Notes: generated from the sequence alone by a model not told the origin. A stretch of 64,000 bases of DNA from Bacteroidota bacterium (GCA_023381535.1 JAMCSN010000277.1:52332-116331), one strand, 5' to 3'; shown: positions 25,986-33,688, counted from the first letter of the stretch. Program-made: numbers and translations.

Positions 25986-27551
25986 ATGATACCACTTTAC
26001 ACTTCCCAGCAAGTACGCGAAGCCGACAGCTTCGCAATAAATACTCTCGGCATTCCGAGCATTGTGTTGATGGAGAATGCGGCGAGAAGTTTATACGCAG
26101 CTATTACAGAAAGTTGCGATCAAAAAATTGAAAATAAAAATGTGGCAATAGTCTGCGGCAAAGGAAATAACGGGGGAGATGGTTTTGCCCTCGCACGGCA
26201 TTTCGTTGTAAATGAGTTCACGGTAAAAATAATTTCGCTCGGTGCTGAAGAAGAATTCAAAGGCGACGCACTTACTAATTTCAGAATAACAAAAAACATT
26301 ATCGGAGAATATCCGTCATCAAAAATTTTGATTTACGAAAGCGTCAAAGATCTTTCTGCGTTCGATGACTGTTCGTTGGTTATAGATGCGATGCTTGGCA
26401 CCGGCAGCCGCGGTGAACTTGCCGAACCTTACAAAGAAATAGTTGCAAAATTAAATCAGTTGAACGCATTCAAAGTTGCTGTCGATCTTCCGACCGGACT
26501 CGATCTTGAGAACGCATCGGGAGATATTGTATTCAATGCCGATATCACCGTAACGCTTTCAGAATTTAAGACTGGATTGTTTTACGGCAAAGGATACATT
26601 AATTGCGGAAAGATAATTAAGGGATCGATCGGAATTGGCAACGAATACTATGCGAAACAAACGGCAACGGATTATTTGATTGAACCTGAAGATGCATACT
26701 ACGGATTGCCATCAAAGAATCTTGATCAGCATAAATATTCCGCTGGAAAAGTTTTTGTCATTGCCGGCAGCGGAAAACTTCCGGGCGCGTCGTTCTTAAC
26801 TGCCAATACTGTTTTACGAACTGGTGCGGGCTCGTCAATCCTCGCATTCCCGAAATCGATCAAAACATTGGCGCAAAGAAAATTGGCAAGTGCCGTTGTG
26901 CGCGCTTACGATGACGAAGGTAAAGAATTTTTGAGCGATGCCAATGCTAAAGAGCTTGATGAAAAAATTAATTGGGCAAACGTAATTGCTATCGGTCCCG
27001 GTCTCGGCAGAGAAGAAGCGACTCAAAATGCCGTAAGGGAAATCTTGCGAACCCACAAAACCAAAAAGTTTGTCATTGATGCGGATGCTGTAACGGCACT
27101 CGGCAACGAAGAATTTAAGAAGCTCAGTTTGAAAGGAAAAGTTCTTACACCTCATCATAAAGAATTTGCCGATATGATCGGGATGAACCTTGATGAACTG
27201 GAAAAGAATTTATTAGTTACCGGAAAGAACTTTTCTACCGAGAACGGTTGTTATGTTGTATTGAAGGGCGCGCCGACAATCATTTTTAATCCAGCGGGCG
27301 AAGCGTTCATTAACACAGTTGGAAATCCCGGACTAGCGAAGTTTGGTTCCGGAGATGTGCTGACCGGAATGATCGCCGGATTTCTTGCCCAGACGGAAGA
27401 AATAGAAGAGGCGCTAATCAGCGCAGTTTACATTCACAGTTTAGCCGCCGACTTGCTGCTCGAAGAAAAAACCGAGTATGGTTACACGGCGGAAGATTTA
27501 ATTCAAGAGATACCTAATGCAATCAAATTCATTCTCAAGTCGTTTATATAA
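25986..27551 (+). CDS. nnr: Bifunctional NAD(P)H-hydrate epimerase / ADP-dependent dehydratase
   Basis: 521-aa fusion that repairs hydrated NAD(P)H. The N-terminal YjeF_N epimerase domain (about 1-215) shows 'VCGKGNNGGDGFALARH' and 'VIDAMLGTGSRGEL'. The C-terminal ribokinase-like dehydratase domain (about 225-515) shows 'VIAIGPGLGREEATQ' and GNPGLAKFGSGDVLTGMIAG with the catalytic Asp. The ATG lies just past the GIY-YIG remnant region. The 3' end overlaps the VanZ-like gene by 35 bases in another frame. All expected motifs are present. Confidence 0.95.
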   Translation: MIPLYTSQQVREADSFAINTLGIPSIVLMENAARSLYAAITESCDQKIENKNVAIVCGKGNNGGDGFALARHFVVNEFTVKIISLGAEEEFKGDALTNFRITKNIIGEYPSSKILIYESVKDLSAFDDCSLVIDAMLGTGSRGELAEPYKEIVAKLNQLNAFKVAVDLPTGLDLENASGDIVFNADITVTLSEFKTGLFYGKGYINCGKIIKGSIGIGNEYYAKQTATDYLIEPEDAYYGLPSKNLDQHKYSAGKVFVIAGSGKLPGASFLTANTVLRTGAGSSILAFPKSIKTLAQRKLASAVVRAYDDEGKEFLSDANAKELDEKINWANVIAIGPGLGREEATQNAVREILRTHKTKKFVIDADAVTALGNEEFKKLSLKGKVLTPHHKEFADMIGMNLDELEKNLLVTGKNFSTENGCYVVLKGAPTIIFNPAGEAFINTVGNPGLAKFGSGDVLTGMIAGFLAQTEEIEEALISAVYIHSLAADLLLEEKTEYGYTAEDLIQEIPNAIKFILKSFI

Positions 27552-27960
27552 GTTGCTTGACGAGCGAACCAAAACTTTTGTTTATTTTCCTTTGGCGCTC
27601 TACTGGTTGACAATCTTCATACTCACAACAATCCCCACTGATGTGTTACCGCAGTTTTTTAGTGCTCAGGATAAGATAGAACACTTCAGCGCATATTTCT
27701 TGTTGGCTGTACTTCTGAACCTTACACTTTATTTTCAAAAACAATTCAAATTAATTTCCGATAAATCGTTTTTGTTTGCAGCGCTTTTCGTTGCCGGTTA
27801 CGGTGCAATCGATGAATTGCATCAGATATTTATTCCCGGTCGAATTTGCGATTTTTTTGATTGGACATCTGATGCGATAGGCGGAATAATTGGCGTTTGG
27901 ATCGTTTACATTTTTTTACGGAAAATTTCCGCATCCGTTGCTCACGAAACAGTCTCATAA
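27517..27960 (+). CDS. VanZ-like membrane protein
   Basis: 147-aa polytopic membrane protein with about four helices. The 'DKIEHFSAYFLLAVLLNL' stretch near residue 49 and the 'DELHQIFIPGRICDFFDWTSD' region near residue 97 are the two conserved blocks of the VanZ-like family. The role is unknown outside glycopeptide resistance, and nothing here suggests resistance. The start lies 35 bases inside the nnr gene; the overlap supports coupled translation. Confidence 0.85.
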   Translation: MQSNSFSSRLYKLLDERTKTFVYFPLALYWLTIFILTTIPTDVLPQFFSAQDKIEHFSAYFLLAVLLNLTLYFQKQFKLISDKSFLFAALFVAGYGAIDELHQIFIPGRICDFFDWTSDAIGGIIGVWIVYIFLRKISASVAHETVS

Positions 27961-28055
27961 AACGATCAGTCCGGGGATCTATTTCGTACGTATTTTTCTA
28001 AAATAATTCTATCTATATTTACGGTCGGGGAGTGAAATCAATCGGATAAGCCGCA

Positions 28056-28871
28056 ATGAAAAAGAACTTTGCAATTGAAGTTGAGAATTTGGTTTTTAAT
28101 TATTCGGCTAACGGAAGCGATTCGCCGTTCGAGCTCAATGTTACTCACTGGGAAGTTGAGAAAGGTGATTTCGTCAGCATACTGGGACCAAACGGGTGCG
28201 GCAAATCAACATTGTTAAGAATTCTCTGCGGGCTTTCAGATCCTAAAAATGGAATGGTTAGAATTAACGGCGAAAATTTAATTTCTTTATCACGTAAAGA
28301 ACTTGCAAAAAAAATTTCGTTCGTTCCTCAAAGCGGTTTTTCGATTTATCCTTTCTCTGTTTTGGAAATTGTGATGATGGGAAGAACACCGTTTCTAAAT
28401 TTGATGGGTTTTGAGAACGAAACGGATAGAAGAATCGTTGACGAATCTTTGTCGTTGATGCAAGTTGAACATTTGAAGAAAAAAGGTATCAACGAAATCT
28501 CCGGAGGAGAAGCGCAGCGAGTGTTTATTGCCAGAGCATTGGCACAAAAGGCGGATATCATTTTGCTTGATGAACCTAATGCACATCTTGATATCGAAAA
28601 CCAAATTATGATTTTTGATTTACTGAAAAAGCTAAACGAAGAACAGAAACTAACCGTCGTTTCTGTTTCGCATGATCTCAACCTTGTAGGCATCTACTCA
28701 AAAAAAGTTTCGATAATGCAGAACGGAAGAATCCTTTTGAACGGCGGAAAATCCGAAATTCTTAACGAGAAAAATATTTCTGACGTATTCAAAATTGAGA
28801 CGCAGTTGTTTAAGTCAGGTGAAGATGACAAATTCAACGTTTTGATAAATCCTATTTCTCACAAGAATTGA
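28056..28871 (+). CDS. ABC transporter ATP-binding protein (FecE/BtuD type)
   Basis: 271-aa ATPase subunit of the iron-siderophore/cobalamin/heme importer type. The Walker A motif is LGPNGCGKSTLLR near residue 42 and the Q-loop region is 'FVPQSGFSIYPFSV'. The signature is ISGGEAQRVFIARAL, the Walker B is IILLDEPNAHLDI and the switch His is in 'VSVSHDLNL'. Such ATPases normally work with FecCD-like permeases and a periplasmic binding protein, none of which are adjacent. It is therefore an orphan here, and the substrate is unknown. Confidence 0.9.
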   Translation: MKKNFAIEVENLVFNYSANGSDSPFELNVTHWEVEKGDFVSILGPNGCGKSTLLRILCGLSDPKNGMVRINGENLISLSRKELAKKISFVPQSGFSIYPFSVLEIVMMGRTPFLNLMGFENETDRRIVDESLSLMQVEHLKKKGINEISGGEAQRVFIARALAQKADIILLDEPNAHLDIENQIMIFDLLKKLNEEQKLTVVSVSHDLNLVGIYSKKVSIMQNGRILLNGGKSEILNEKNISDVFKIETQLFKSGEDDKFNVLINPISHKN

Positions 28872-28877
28872 GTTAGT

Positions 28878-29903
28878 GTGAAAGCCCGCCGAAGAAATAG
28901 GAGCTCGCTTACAGCATTGTTAATCTTGACTATAGTTAACCTTCTTGTTTTACTGTTCCTCAAATACTTTCTTAACGGTCTCTTGCTAACGGAGTTCAGA
29001 ATCGATTACATCGGCAACATCCTCGATGTAGCGGTTACGATTCTTTTTTTAATTGGACTCGGAATTTTTTCTTACAAAAAGAAAACTGCCGACAATAAGA
29101 AGGTTTCGCTTTTGCTTTCATTCCAAATTTTGATCATCATTTCGTATGTACTGATAGTCTTCGTAGAAAAAGCGAATTTCATTAACCTTAGCGGTTATCT
29201 ATTCGGTTTTCCGATTAAAAAAGTTTACGTCGGTTTTTTATTCATCTCCGGGGAACTGCTGCAACTTTACTCGTTAATTTATGTTTGGAGCGTTTCGTTC
29301 GGTGCGGAGAATCTGATCGGAGTGAGAGCAATTGTGCGTACGGCTGCACTTGTAATTTTGCTCTTGGTATTTTCGCTTTCGTTTGTATGGAACGTCCGCG
29401 CTTTTTCAGAGAAAAAAATTGAAGGAAATACGTTTGAATACGGCTGTGTGCCTGGCGCCGCAGTCTGGAGTCATGGAAAACCGAGCCCCATCTTTGAAGG
29501 ACGAATCCGCAAAACTTTGGATCTCTACCGGAAGGAAAAAATAAAAAAAATCATTTTAACCGGCGGACGTGCACCGGGAGAAATCAGCGAATCCGAAGCG
29601 GCGTTTAACTACCTGGTTAATCTTGAAGTGCCGAAAGAAATTATTACGCTTGAAACTCAATCTTCCACAACGACCGATCAAATAAAATTTTTGAGGACAA
29701 GTTTTTTTGATGTTCAAAAAGAAAAACCGATACTTGTGATCTCCGACGGATTTCACCTGTCGCGAATAATTCAAATCTCTAAATTTTTCAAAGTTAACAC
29801 AGTTGGAGTAGCATCGGATCATTCGCTCTCAGTCGGCAAGACACTTTTCTACCGAGCCAGAGAGAGTGTGGCATTGCTGCTCTTCTGGTTTTTTGCAATT
29901 TAA
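28878..29903 (+). CDS. YdcF/ElyC-like DUF218 protein with N-terminal membrane domain
   Basis: 341-aa protein with five or so N-terminal hydrophobic helices (residues 10-175) followed by a DUF218 (YdcF/SanA/ElyC) domain from about 190. The domain shows VPGAAVWSHGKPSP (usually VLGAxxxxGxPS), ILTGGRAPGE..SEA and the E..ST-T dyad in 'ETQSSTTTDQIKFL'. ElyC-type proteins affect envelope polysaccharide metabolism; the role here is inferred only. Start GTG 28878 follows the ABC gene by 6 bases. Confidence 0.85.
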   Translation: MKARRRNRSSLTALLILTIVNLLVLLFLKYFLNGLLLTEFRIDYIGNILDVAVTILFLIGLGIFSYKKKTADNKKVSLLLSFQILIIISYVLIVFVEKANFINLSGYLFGFPIKKVYVGFLFISGELLQLYSLIYVWSVSFGAENLIGVRAIVRTAALVILLLVFSLSFVWNVRAFSEKKIEGNTFEYGCVPGAAVWSHGKPSPIFEGRIRKTLDLYRKEKIKKIILTGGRAPGEISESEAAFNYLVNLEVPKEIITLETQSSTTTDQIKFLRTSFFDVQKEKPILVISDGFHLSRIIQISKFFKVNTVGVASDHSLSVGKTLFYRARESVALLLFWFFAI

Positions 29904-29921
29904 TAGTTAAACAGAATTAAC

Positions 29922-30012
29922 CCCGACAAGCCGTGTAAGTATAAAATGAATTTGATTATAAATTTTTCTTAATTATAAATGATTTAAGTCATATTAGTCA
30001 TGGCTTGTCGGC
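29922..30012. repeat. Palindromic intergenic element, about 91 bp
   Basis: Terminal inverted repeats cccgacaagccgtg (29922-29935) and its near-complement catggcttgtcggc (29999-30012) match at 12 of 14 positions. They enclose an AT-rich core with repeated ATTATAAAT words. A second, perfect 9-bp hairpin (caaattttc / gaaaatttg) follows at 30021-30043. There is no coding sequence. It looks like a small MITE or a repeat family member in the gap before nusB. Confidence 0.55.
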
Positions 30013-30144
30013 ACGAAGGGCAAATTTTCCAACAGAAAATTTGGGTTAAAAATAATTAATTTGATCACGCATAAGTATTTGTCACTTTTTTGTATTTTTG
30101 GAACGAAAAATTTCATTATTAGATCTTTGAACTGCTGACGGAAG

Positions 30145-30624
30145 ATGAAAAAATCAAATAGAAGAGAACTAAGAGAAAAAGTTTTACAAGTTCTTTACGC
30201 TTATGAATTCAATGGGGAGGGATTGACAAATTTAACGGAAGGAATTCTAACCGACGTTTCTTCGGAAGGCGACGCCGCTTTTGCAAAGCAGCTCATCAAC
30301 AGAGTCGTTTCAAATCAAAAAGTGCTGGATGACGAAATTAGAACCAGAGTTGCCAATTGGGAAATGGAGCGCATCGCGTTGATTGACCGGTTACTTCTCA
30401 GAATCGGCATCACGGAGTTATATTACTTTCCCGATATACCGCCAAAAGTTTCGATAAATGAAGTTATCGAGATTGCAAAAGAATATTCCACATCCAACAG
30501 CGGCAAATTTATTAACGGCATTCTCGATGCAATCTTATCCGAACTTAAAAAAAGCGGCAAACTAAACAAAAGCGGACGAGGGCTTATTGAAGAATCACTC
30601 CCCAAAAAATCCGTCGAAGATTAA
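30145..30624 (+). CDS. nusB: Transcription antitermination protein NusB
   Basis: All-helical RNA-binding factor, 159 aa, that with NusE/S10 binds boxA in rRNA operons and prevents premature termination. The N-terminal '[17 protein letters not shown]' and the central '[19 protein letters not shown]' match the family. So does '[32 protein letters not shown]', the C-terminal core (shown here as one family block with no internal gap). The ATG follows a 'gacggaag' ribosome-binding site. The 3' end overlaps the MFS gene by 38 bases. Confidence 0.95.
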   Translation: MKKSNRRELREKVLQVLYAYEFNGEGLTNLTEGILTDVSSEGDAAFAKQLINRVVSNQKVLDDEIRTRVANWEMERIALIDRLLLRIGITELYYFPDIPPKVSINEVIEIAKEYSTSNSGKFINGILDAILSELKKSGKLNKSGRGLIEESLPKKSVED

Positions 30625-31903
30625 AGACAACGAAAAGTTCCGCGTTTTTGTGTGGGGACTTTTTGATTTTGCAAACACTTCATACTCTATTATAGTCGTA
30701 ACATTTCTTTACGCCGTTTTTTTCAAACAGACTGTTGTTGAAGGCAAGCCGATTGGCGATTTTTATTGGAGTATCGGAACCAGCATCTCGATGTTCATCA
30801 CGGCAATTATTTCTCCCGTGCTCGGCGCCATTGCAGATTATTCTGCCGGCAAAAAAAGATTTTTGCTTTTCTTTACCCTCGCATGCATCACCTCAACTTC
30901 GCTTCTCTATTTTGTTAACCGCGGCGATATTTTCTTGGGACTACTACTTTTCGTAATTGCTAACGTTGGATTTGAAGCCGGACTTGTTTTTTACGATGCG
31001 TTTCTTCCCGAAATAACTACGCCGAAAAACTTCGGAAGAGTGAGCGGATATGGATTCGCGATGGGATATCTTGGCTCGCTTACAACGCTCGCCATAATTT
31101 ATCCTTTTATCAAAGCACAGATGATAAAAGAAACTTTCCCGGTATCAGCGGTTGTCTTCTTGGTTTTCGCCATCCCGATTTTTGTTTTCATAAAAGATTC
31201 TAGAAAAAAAGTTGAACGTGATCAGTCGTTTCTCAAAATCGGCGTGTCGCGTGTCTTCAACACTATTACTCATCTGAAAAATTACAAGAACCTTTCACTT
31301 TTTCTACTTGCGTTTTTCTTTTACATCGAAGGTGTTAACACGGTAATTTATTTTGCCGGCAACTATGCAAGCACTACTCTCAATTTTACGATGGAAGAAT
31401 TGATAGTTTTCTTTTTGATTGTTCAGACCACTGCGATCCTCGGGTCTTTGGTGTTCGGCATTCTTGCCGATTCATTCGGTCAAAAAAAATCTTTGGTTCT
31501 CTCAATTCTGATTTGGATTTTCACCATATTGCTTGCATTTGTAACGAGCAATCCTAATTCATCCATAATGATTAAGGTAAGCGGTCTGCTGAATACCGAT
31601 GCGTACCAACTAAGCCGCCACAGTTTTTATTTGGTTGGATTGCTTGCCGGAAGCGTGATGGGCGCGACTCAATCAACGAGCCGAAGCTTAATGTCTAAAC
31701 TTACACCGTTCGAACGTAAGACAGAATTTTTTGGATTTTATTCTTTATTCGGAAAAAGTTCTGCAATACTCGGACCGCTTGTGTTCGGTTATGTTAGTTT
31801 TGCCAGCGGGGAACAACGGCTGGCAATTCTAACGATCGGAATATTTTTTGTGATCGGTCTCGGTGTGCTCAGCTTTGTAAAAGACGCAGTAACCGAAACG
31901 TAA
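30587..31903 (+). CDS. MFS transporter, UMF1/Atg22-like family
   Basis: 438-aa carrier with about 12 helices. The opening '[18 protein letters not shown]' is the UMF1 family hallmark (WxxYDFANSxY), shared with the vacuolar exporter Atg22. '[20 protein letters not shown]' and '[20 protein letters not shown]' are the two conserved loops. The substrate is unknown; amino acids are a guess from the eukaryotic relative. The start is TTG within the 3' end of nusB. It ends 6 bases from the convergent M50-like gene, so the two transcripts meet. Confidence 0.88.
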   Translation: MKNHSPKNPSKIKDNEKFRVFVWGLFDFANTSYSIIVVTFLYAVFFKQTVVEGKPIGDFYWSIGTSISMFITAIISPVLGAIADYSAGKKRFLLFFTLACITSTSLLYFVNRGDIFLGLLLFVIANVGFEAGLVFYDAFLPEITTPKNFGRVSGYGFAMGYLGSLTTLAIIYPFIKAQMIKETFPVSAVVFLVFAIPIFVFIKDSRKKVERDQSFLKIGVSRVFNTITHLKNYKNLSLFLLAFFFYIEGVNTVIYFAGNYASTTLNFTMEELIVFFLIVQTTAILGSLVFGILADSFGQKKSLVLSILIWIFTILLAFVTSNPNSSIMIKVSGLLNTDAYQLSRHSFYLVGLLAGSVMGATQSTSRSLMSKLTPFERKTEFFGFYSLFGKSSAILGPLVFGYVSFASGEQRLAILTIGIFFVIGLGVLSFVKDAVTET

Positions 31904-31908
31904 CAATT

Positions 31909-32589
31909 TTACTTTTTCTTTTCAGCGTAACTGAACCTTACAGCCAGCACCAAAAATATCAGCGAGATAACCAGCCAGATTAAACCGTATGCAATTTCCG
32001 GTATGCCGGTTAAATTGGAAATTATACTTGCATCGGTAATTGCGTTTTGCGTTTCGAGAAGATCATCCTTTATATCGAACAAAACATAAATTGTGCTGAG
32101 GAGACCGAACGCGCGTATTAGAATTGAAACGATTGGAACCGACATATAAAATGATGCGGCGATTAATACTCCGGCAAGCAGCGCAACAATTAAAATGAAT
32201 GTTACACTTTTGACCATGGCAATTGTAAAAATCAGAATCAGAATCGAGAGTGAAAATACAATCCATCTGCCGACTTTTATGTTGTTCGGCGAAAGAAAAA
32301 ACAGCAATCCCAAAATTAAACTGCCGAGATATCCTGCCGATGCAATCACAACCGCATTGCCGCCGGAAGCTTGGCATGAACCGCCGAGATCAAAACCGAT
32401 ATTCATCGACTCTATCTTGCCGCCGGTTAACAAAGCTGCCAGCGCATGGCACTGCTCATGCAGAAGTACTACAAACAGTTTTATAGGATAGACGAACTTT
32501 GTATCCCAGAAAACGAAACTGAATATTAGCAGCAGAAGCAGAACACTTAGTTCAACATTTTTTTCTTTGCGTGTTGAAGCTGTATTCAT
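31909..32589 (-). CDS. M50-like membrane metallopeptidase
   Basis: 226-aa polytopic membrane protein. A HEQCH motif (HExxH) lies in the hydrophobic context 'LFVVLLHEQCHALAALLTGG' near residue 43, followed by a 'GYLGSLILGLLFF' helix. This layout fits the M50B-like putative peptidase group rather than RseP: there is no PDZ domain and the protein is short. About six hydrophobic helices are visible. The usual downstream LDG/N-PxxD motif of site-2 proteases is not apparent, so activity is uncertain. It is alone on the minus strand, and its 5' side faces the tRNA cluster. Confidence 0.78.
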   Translation of the reverse strand: MNTASTRKEKNVELSVLLLLLIFSFVFWDTKFVYPIKLFVVLLHEQCHALAALLTGGKIESMNIGFDLGGSCQASGGNAVVIASAGYLGSLILGLLFFLSPNNIKVGRWIVFSLSILILIFTIAMVKSVTFILIVALLAGVLIAASFYMSVPIVSILIRAFGLLSTIYVLFDIKDDLLETQNAITDASIISNLTGIPEIAYGLIWLVISLIFLVLAVRFSYAEKKK

Positions 32590-32667
32590 ATTGATAAATT
32601 GATTTGCCGGAAAAATAAATAAAAAAATCTTGATTAAGAGTTTGCGCGGCTATAATTTTGTTTGTGT

Positions 32668-32740
32668 GCGGGCGTAACTCAGATGCATGTCCCGTTTGCG
32701 GGAGTAGAGTGCTATCCCGACTGTGTCGAGATAAATAGTG
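32668..32740 (+). pseudogene. tRNA-Gly fragment with hairpins in place of D-loop and anticodon arm
   Basis: Bases 32668-32682 are identical to the first 15 bases of the tRNA-Gly 100 bases downstream (gcgggcgtaactcag). The four D-loop bases 'ttgg' are replaced by a 22-nt hairpin (32683-32704, core cccg-ttt-gcgg), after which 'tagagtgc' resumes as in the intact gene. The anticodon arm is replaced by a second hairpin atcccgac...gtcgagat (32714-32732). The 3' half is not recognisable. Confidence 0.7.
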
Positions 32741-32768
32741 GATATGAAAAAATTGTTCTTAAAAATTT

Positions 32769-32841
32769 GCGGGCGTAACTCAGTTGGTAGAGTGCCAGCT
32801 TCCCAAGCTTGATGTCGCGGGTTCGAGTCCCGTCGCCCGCT
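32769..32841 (+). tRNA. tRNA-Gly(CCC)
   Basis: 73-nt cloverleaf. The acceptor stem GCGGGCG/CGCCCGC is perfect, the D-stem ACTC/GAGT is paired, and the anticodon loop TTCCCAA gives anticodon CCC. The T-arm is GCGGG-TTCGAGT-CCCGT and the discriminator is T; CCA is not encoded. One anticodon-stem pair is mismatched (CCAGC against GCTTG has a C-T opposition), so the gene may be weakened or drifting. Partial copies lie on both sides. Confidence 0.88.
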
Positions 32842-32849
32842 CTAAATGT

Positions 32850-32918
32850 TTTAGCGACAGTAATTGTGTCGCGGGTTCTGCCGAAGGCATTCCTTCGGAA
32901 GAGTCCCAGTTTCGCTCT
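32850..32918 (+). pseudogene. 3' tRNA-Gly fragment with a hairpin inserted in the T-loop
   Basis: Bases 32867-32878 repeat the T-stem and first T-loop bases of tRNA-Gly (tgtcgcgggttc). A 22-nt palindrome (32879-32900, core ccgaaggcattccttcgg) then splits the T-loop, after which gagtccc resumes at 32901 and a degenerate acceptor end (...cgctct) closes at 32918. A gcgaca/tgtcgc hairpin (32854-32872) lies where an anticodon arm would be expected. Confidence 0.65.
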
Positions 32919-33014
32919 AAAAATTTTTTCTTCCGGTTGAATTTTTATTCCAAATCACATATACTTGTGGCGCAATTTTTAGAATTGTTCTTCAAATTTT
33001 TTAGAAGTTTTATT

Positions 33015-33094
33015 GGGCGCTTAGCTCAGGTGCCTGTCCCGCAAAGCGGGAGTTCAGAGCATCCCGACGAAGTCGGGAGGGTCCTTGGTTCTTA
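33015..33094 (+). pseudogene. tRNA-Val fragment with hairpins in D-loop and anticodon arm
   Basis: Starts with the same 15 bases as the tRNA-Val gene 102 bases downstream (gggcgcttagctcag). The D-loop bases 'ctgg' are replaced by a 23-nt hairpin (33030-33052, core tgtcccgc-aaa-gcggga), and 'ttcagagc' then resumes. The anticodon arm is replaced by atcccgac-gaa-gtcgggagg (33061-33080), followed by a T-arm start gtccttggttc. The arrangement is the same as in the tRNA-Gly fragment at 32668, with the same hairpin families at the same two positions. Confidence 0.7.
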
Positions 33095-33116
33095 TAAAAA
33101 TTGAAAAGTATAAATT

Positions 33117-33191
33117 GGGCGCTTAGCTCAGCTGGTTCAGAGCACCTGCCTTACAAGCAGGGGGTCCTAGGTTCGAATCCTTGAGCGCCCA
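33117..33191 (+). tRNA. tRNA-Val(TAC)
   Basis: 75-nt cloverleaf. The acceptor stem GGGCGCT/AGCGCCC is perfect, the D-stem GCTC/GAGC is paired, and the anticodon stem CCTGC/GCAGG with loop CTTACAA gives anticodon TAC. The T-loop TTCGAAT is standard and the discriminator is A; CCA is not encoded. One T-stem position is a T-T mismatch (CTAGG against CCTTG). A terminator follows within 10 bases, and the GIY-YIG gene starts right after it. Confidence 0.9.
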
Positions 33192-33200
33192 CAAACAAAT

Positions 33201-33227
33201 AATCCCGAGACATTCGGGATTTTTTTT
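33201..33227 (+). terminator. Terminator between tRNA-Val and the GIY-YIG start codon
   Basis: Inverted repeat aatcccga / tcgggatt with a 5-nt loop and a run of seven T. The T-run touches the ATG of the GIY-YIG gene at 33228, so there is no room for a ribosome-binding site. A near-identical copy stands at 33623-33649 in the downstream duplicate. Confidence 0.8.
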
Positions 33228-33545
33228 ATGCCAAAATATTACGTATATATTTTGCGGTCTTCAGGTAATCGTCACTACATTGGGTTTACCTCAAACCTAG
33301 CGCGAAGAATCTACCAGCACAACAAAAAGCATAAAGGGTTTACCGGTAGGAAAAATGAATCTTGGGCTCTAATAGCCTCACTAGATTGTCCAGATAAAAT
33401 TTCAGCAATGAAAATGGAAAAACATCTCAAGTTATTTAAGAACAGTGAAAAGGTAATAGAATTTTTGAAAACTCAAAAAGGTTCAGAGCATCCCGACGAT
33501 GTCGGGACAGGCCCCGCAATAAAGCTGCGGGACAGGCCTGCCTGA
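33228..33545 (+). CDS. GIY-YIG nuclease with a tail encoded by tRNA and hairpin DNA
   Basis: Small single-domain GIY-YIG nuclease (YhbQ/UPF0213-like). The opening 'YYVYILRSSGNRHYIGFT' has the YVYIL...HYIGFT (GIY-YIG) strands. The catalytic Arg is in 'LARRIYQHN', and the metal-binding Glu is probably in 'AMKMEKHLKLFK'. The domain ends near residue 82 ('EKVIEFLKTQ'). Residues 83-105 are read from a tRNA-Val D-arm piece and GC-rich hairpins, so the natural C-terminus has been lost or replaced. A terminator T-run abuts the ATG and no Shine-Dalgarno is visible. It lies between an intact tRNA-Val and an invaded tRNA-Val copy, which suggests a mobile, tRNA-associated nuclease. Expression is doubtful. 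Confidence 0.8.
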   Translation: MPKYYVYILRSSGNRHYIGFTSNLARRIYQHNKKHKGFTGRKNESWALIASLDCPDKISAMKMEKHLKLFKNSEKVIEFLKTQKGSEHPDDVGTGPAIKLRDRPA

Positions 33546-33613
33546 CTAATTGAGACGAGGGTTCGCGTGTCCCGGTCCGACGAAGGAGGAACGGGAAATC
33601 CTTGAGCGCCCAC
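33480..33613 (+). pseudogene. tRNA-Val copy invaded by hairpins in anticodon arm and T-loop
   Basis: Begins with the tRNA-Val D-arm piece ggttcagagca (33480-33490). The anticodon arm is replaced by stacked hairpins (tcccgacgatgtcggga, then cccgc...gcggg and caggcctg, to about 33558). The T-loop start gttcg (33561-33565) is separated from its continuation aatcc (33597) by a 31-nt hairpin-forming insert. The acceptor end ttgagcgcccac is then perfect. The upstream acceptor half is missing because the GIY-YIG gene lies there. Confidence 0.7.
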
Positions 33614-33688
33614 ACAAACAAATAATCCCGAGACATTCGGGATTTTTTTATGCCAAAATATTACGTATATATTTTGCGGTCTTCAGGT
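33597..33688 (+). repeat. Second copy of a 91-bp tRNA-end/terminator/GIY-YIG-start repeat
   Basis: Near-identical (two small indels) to 33176-33266. It contains the 3' end of tRNA-Val, the terminator hairpin and the first 13 codons of the GIY-YIG gene. The frame stops after 17 codons at about 33703, so only a stub of nuclease remains. The duplication boundary lies in the T-loop on one side and in the GIY-YIG catalytic region on the other. Confidence 0.85.

Noticed and set aside
32784..33104. A 106-codon plus-strand frame across the tRNA-Gly and tRNA-Val copies
   Set aside because: It merely reads through tRNA and hairpin sequence; no protein family resemblance.
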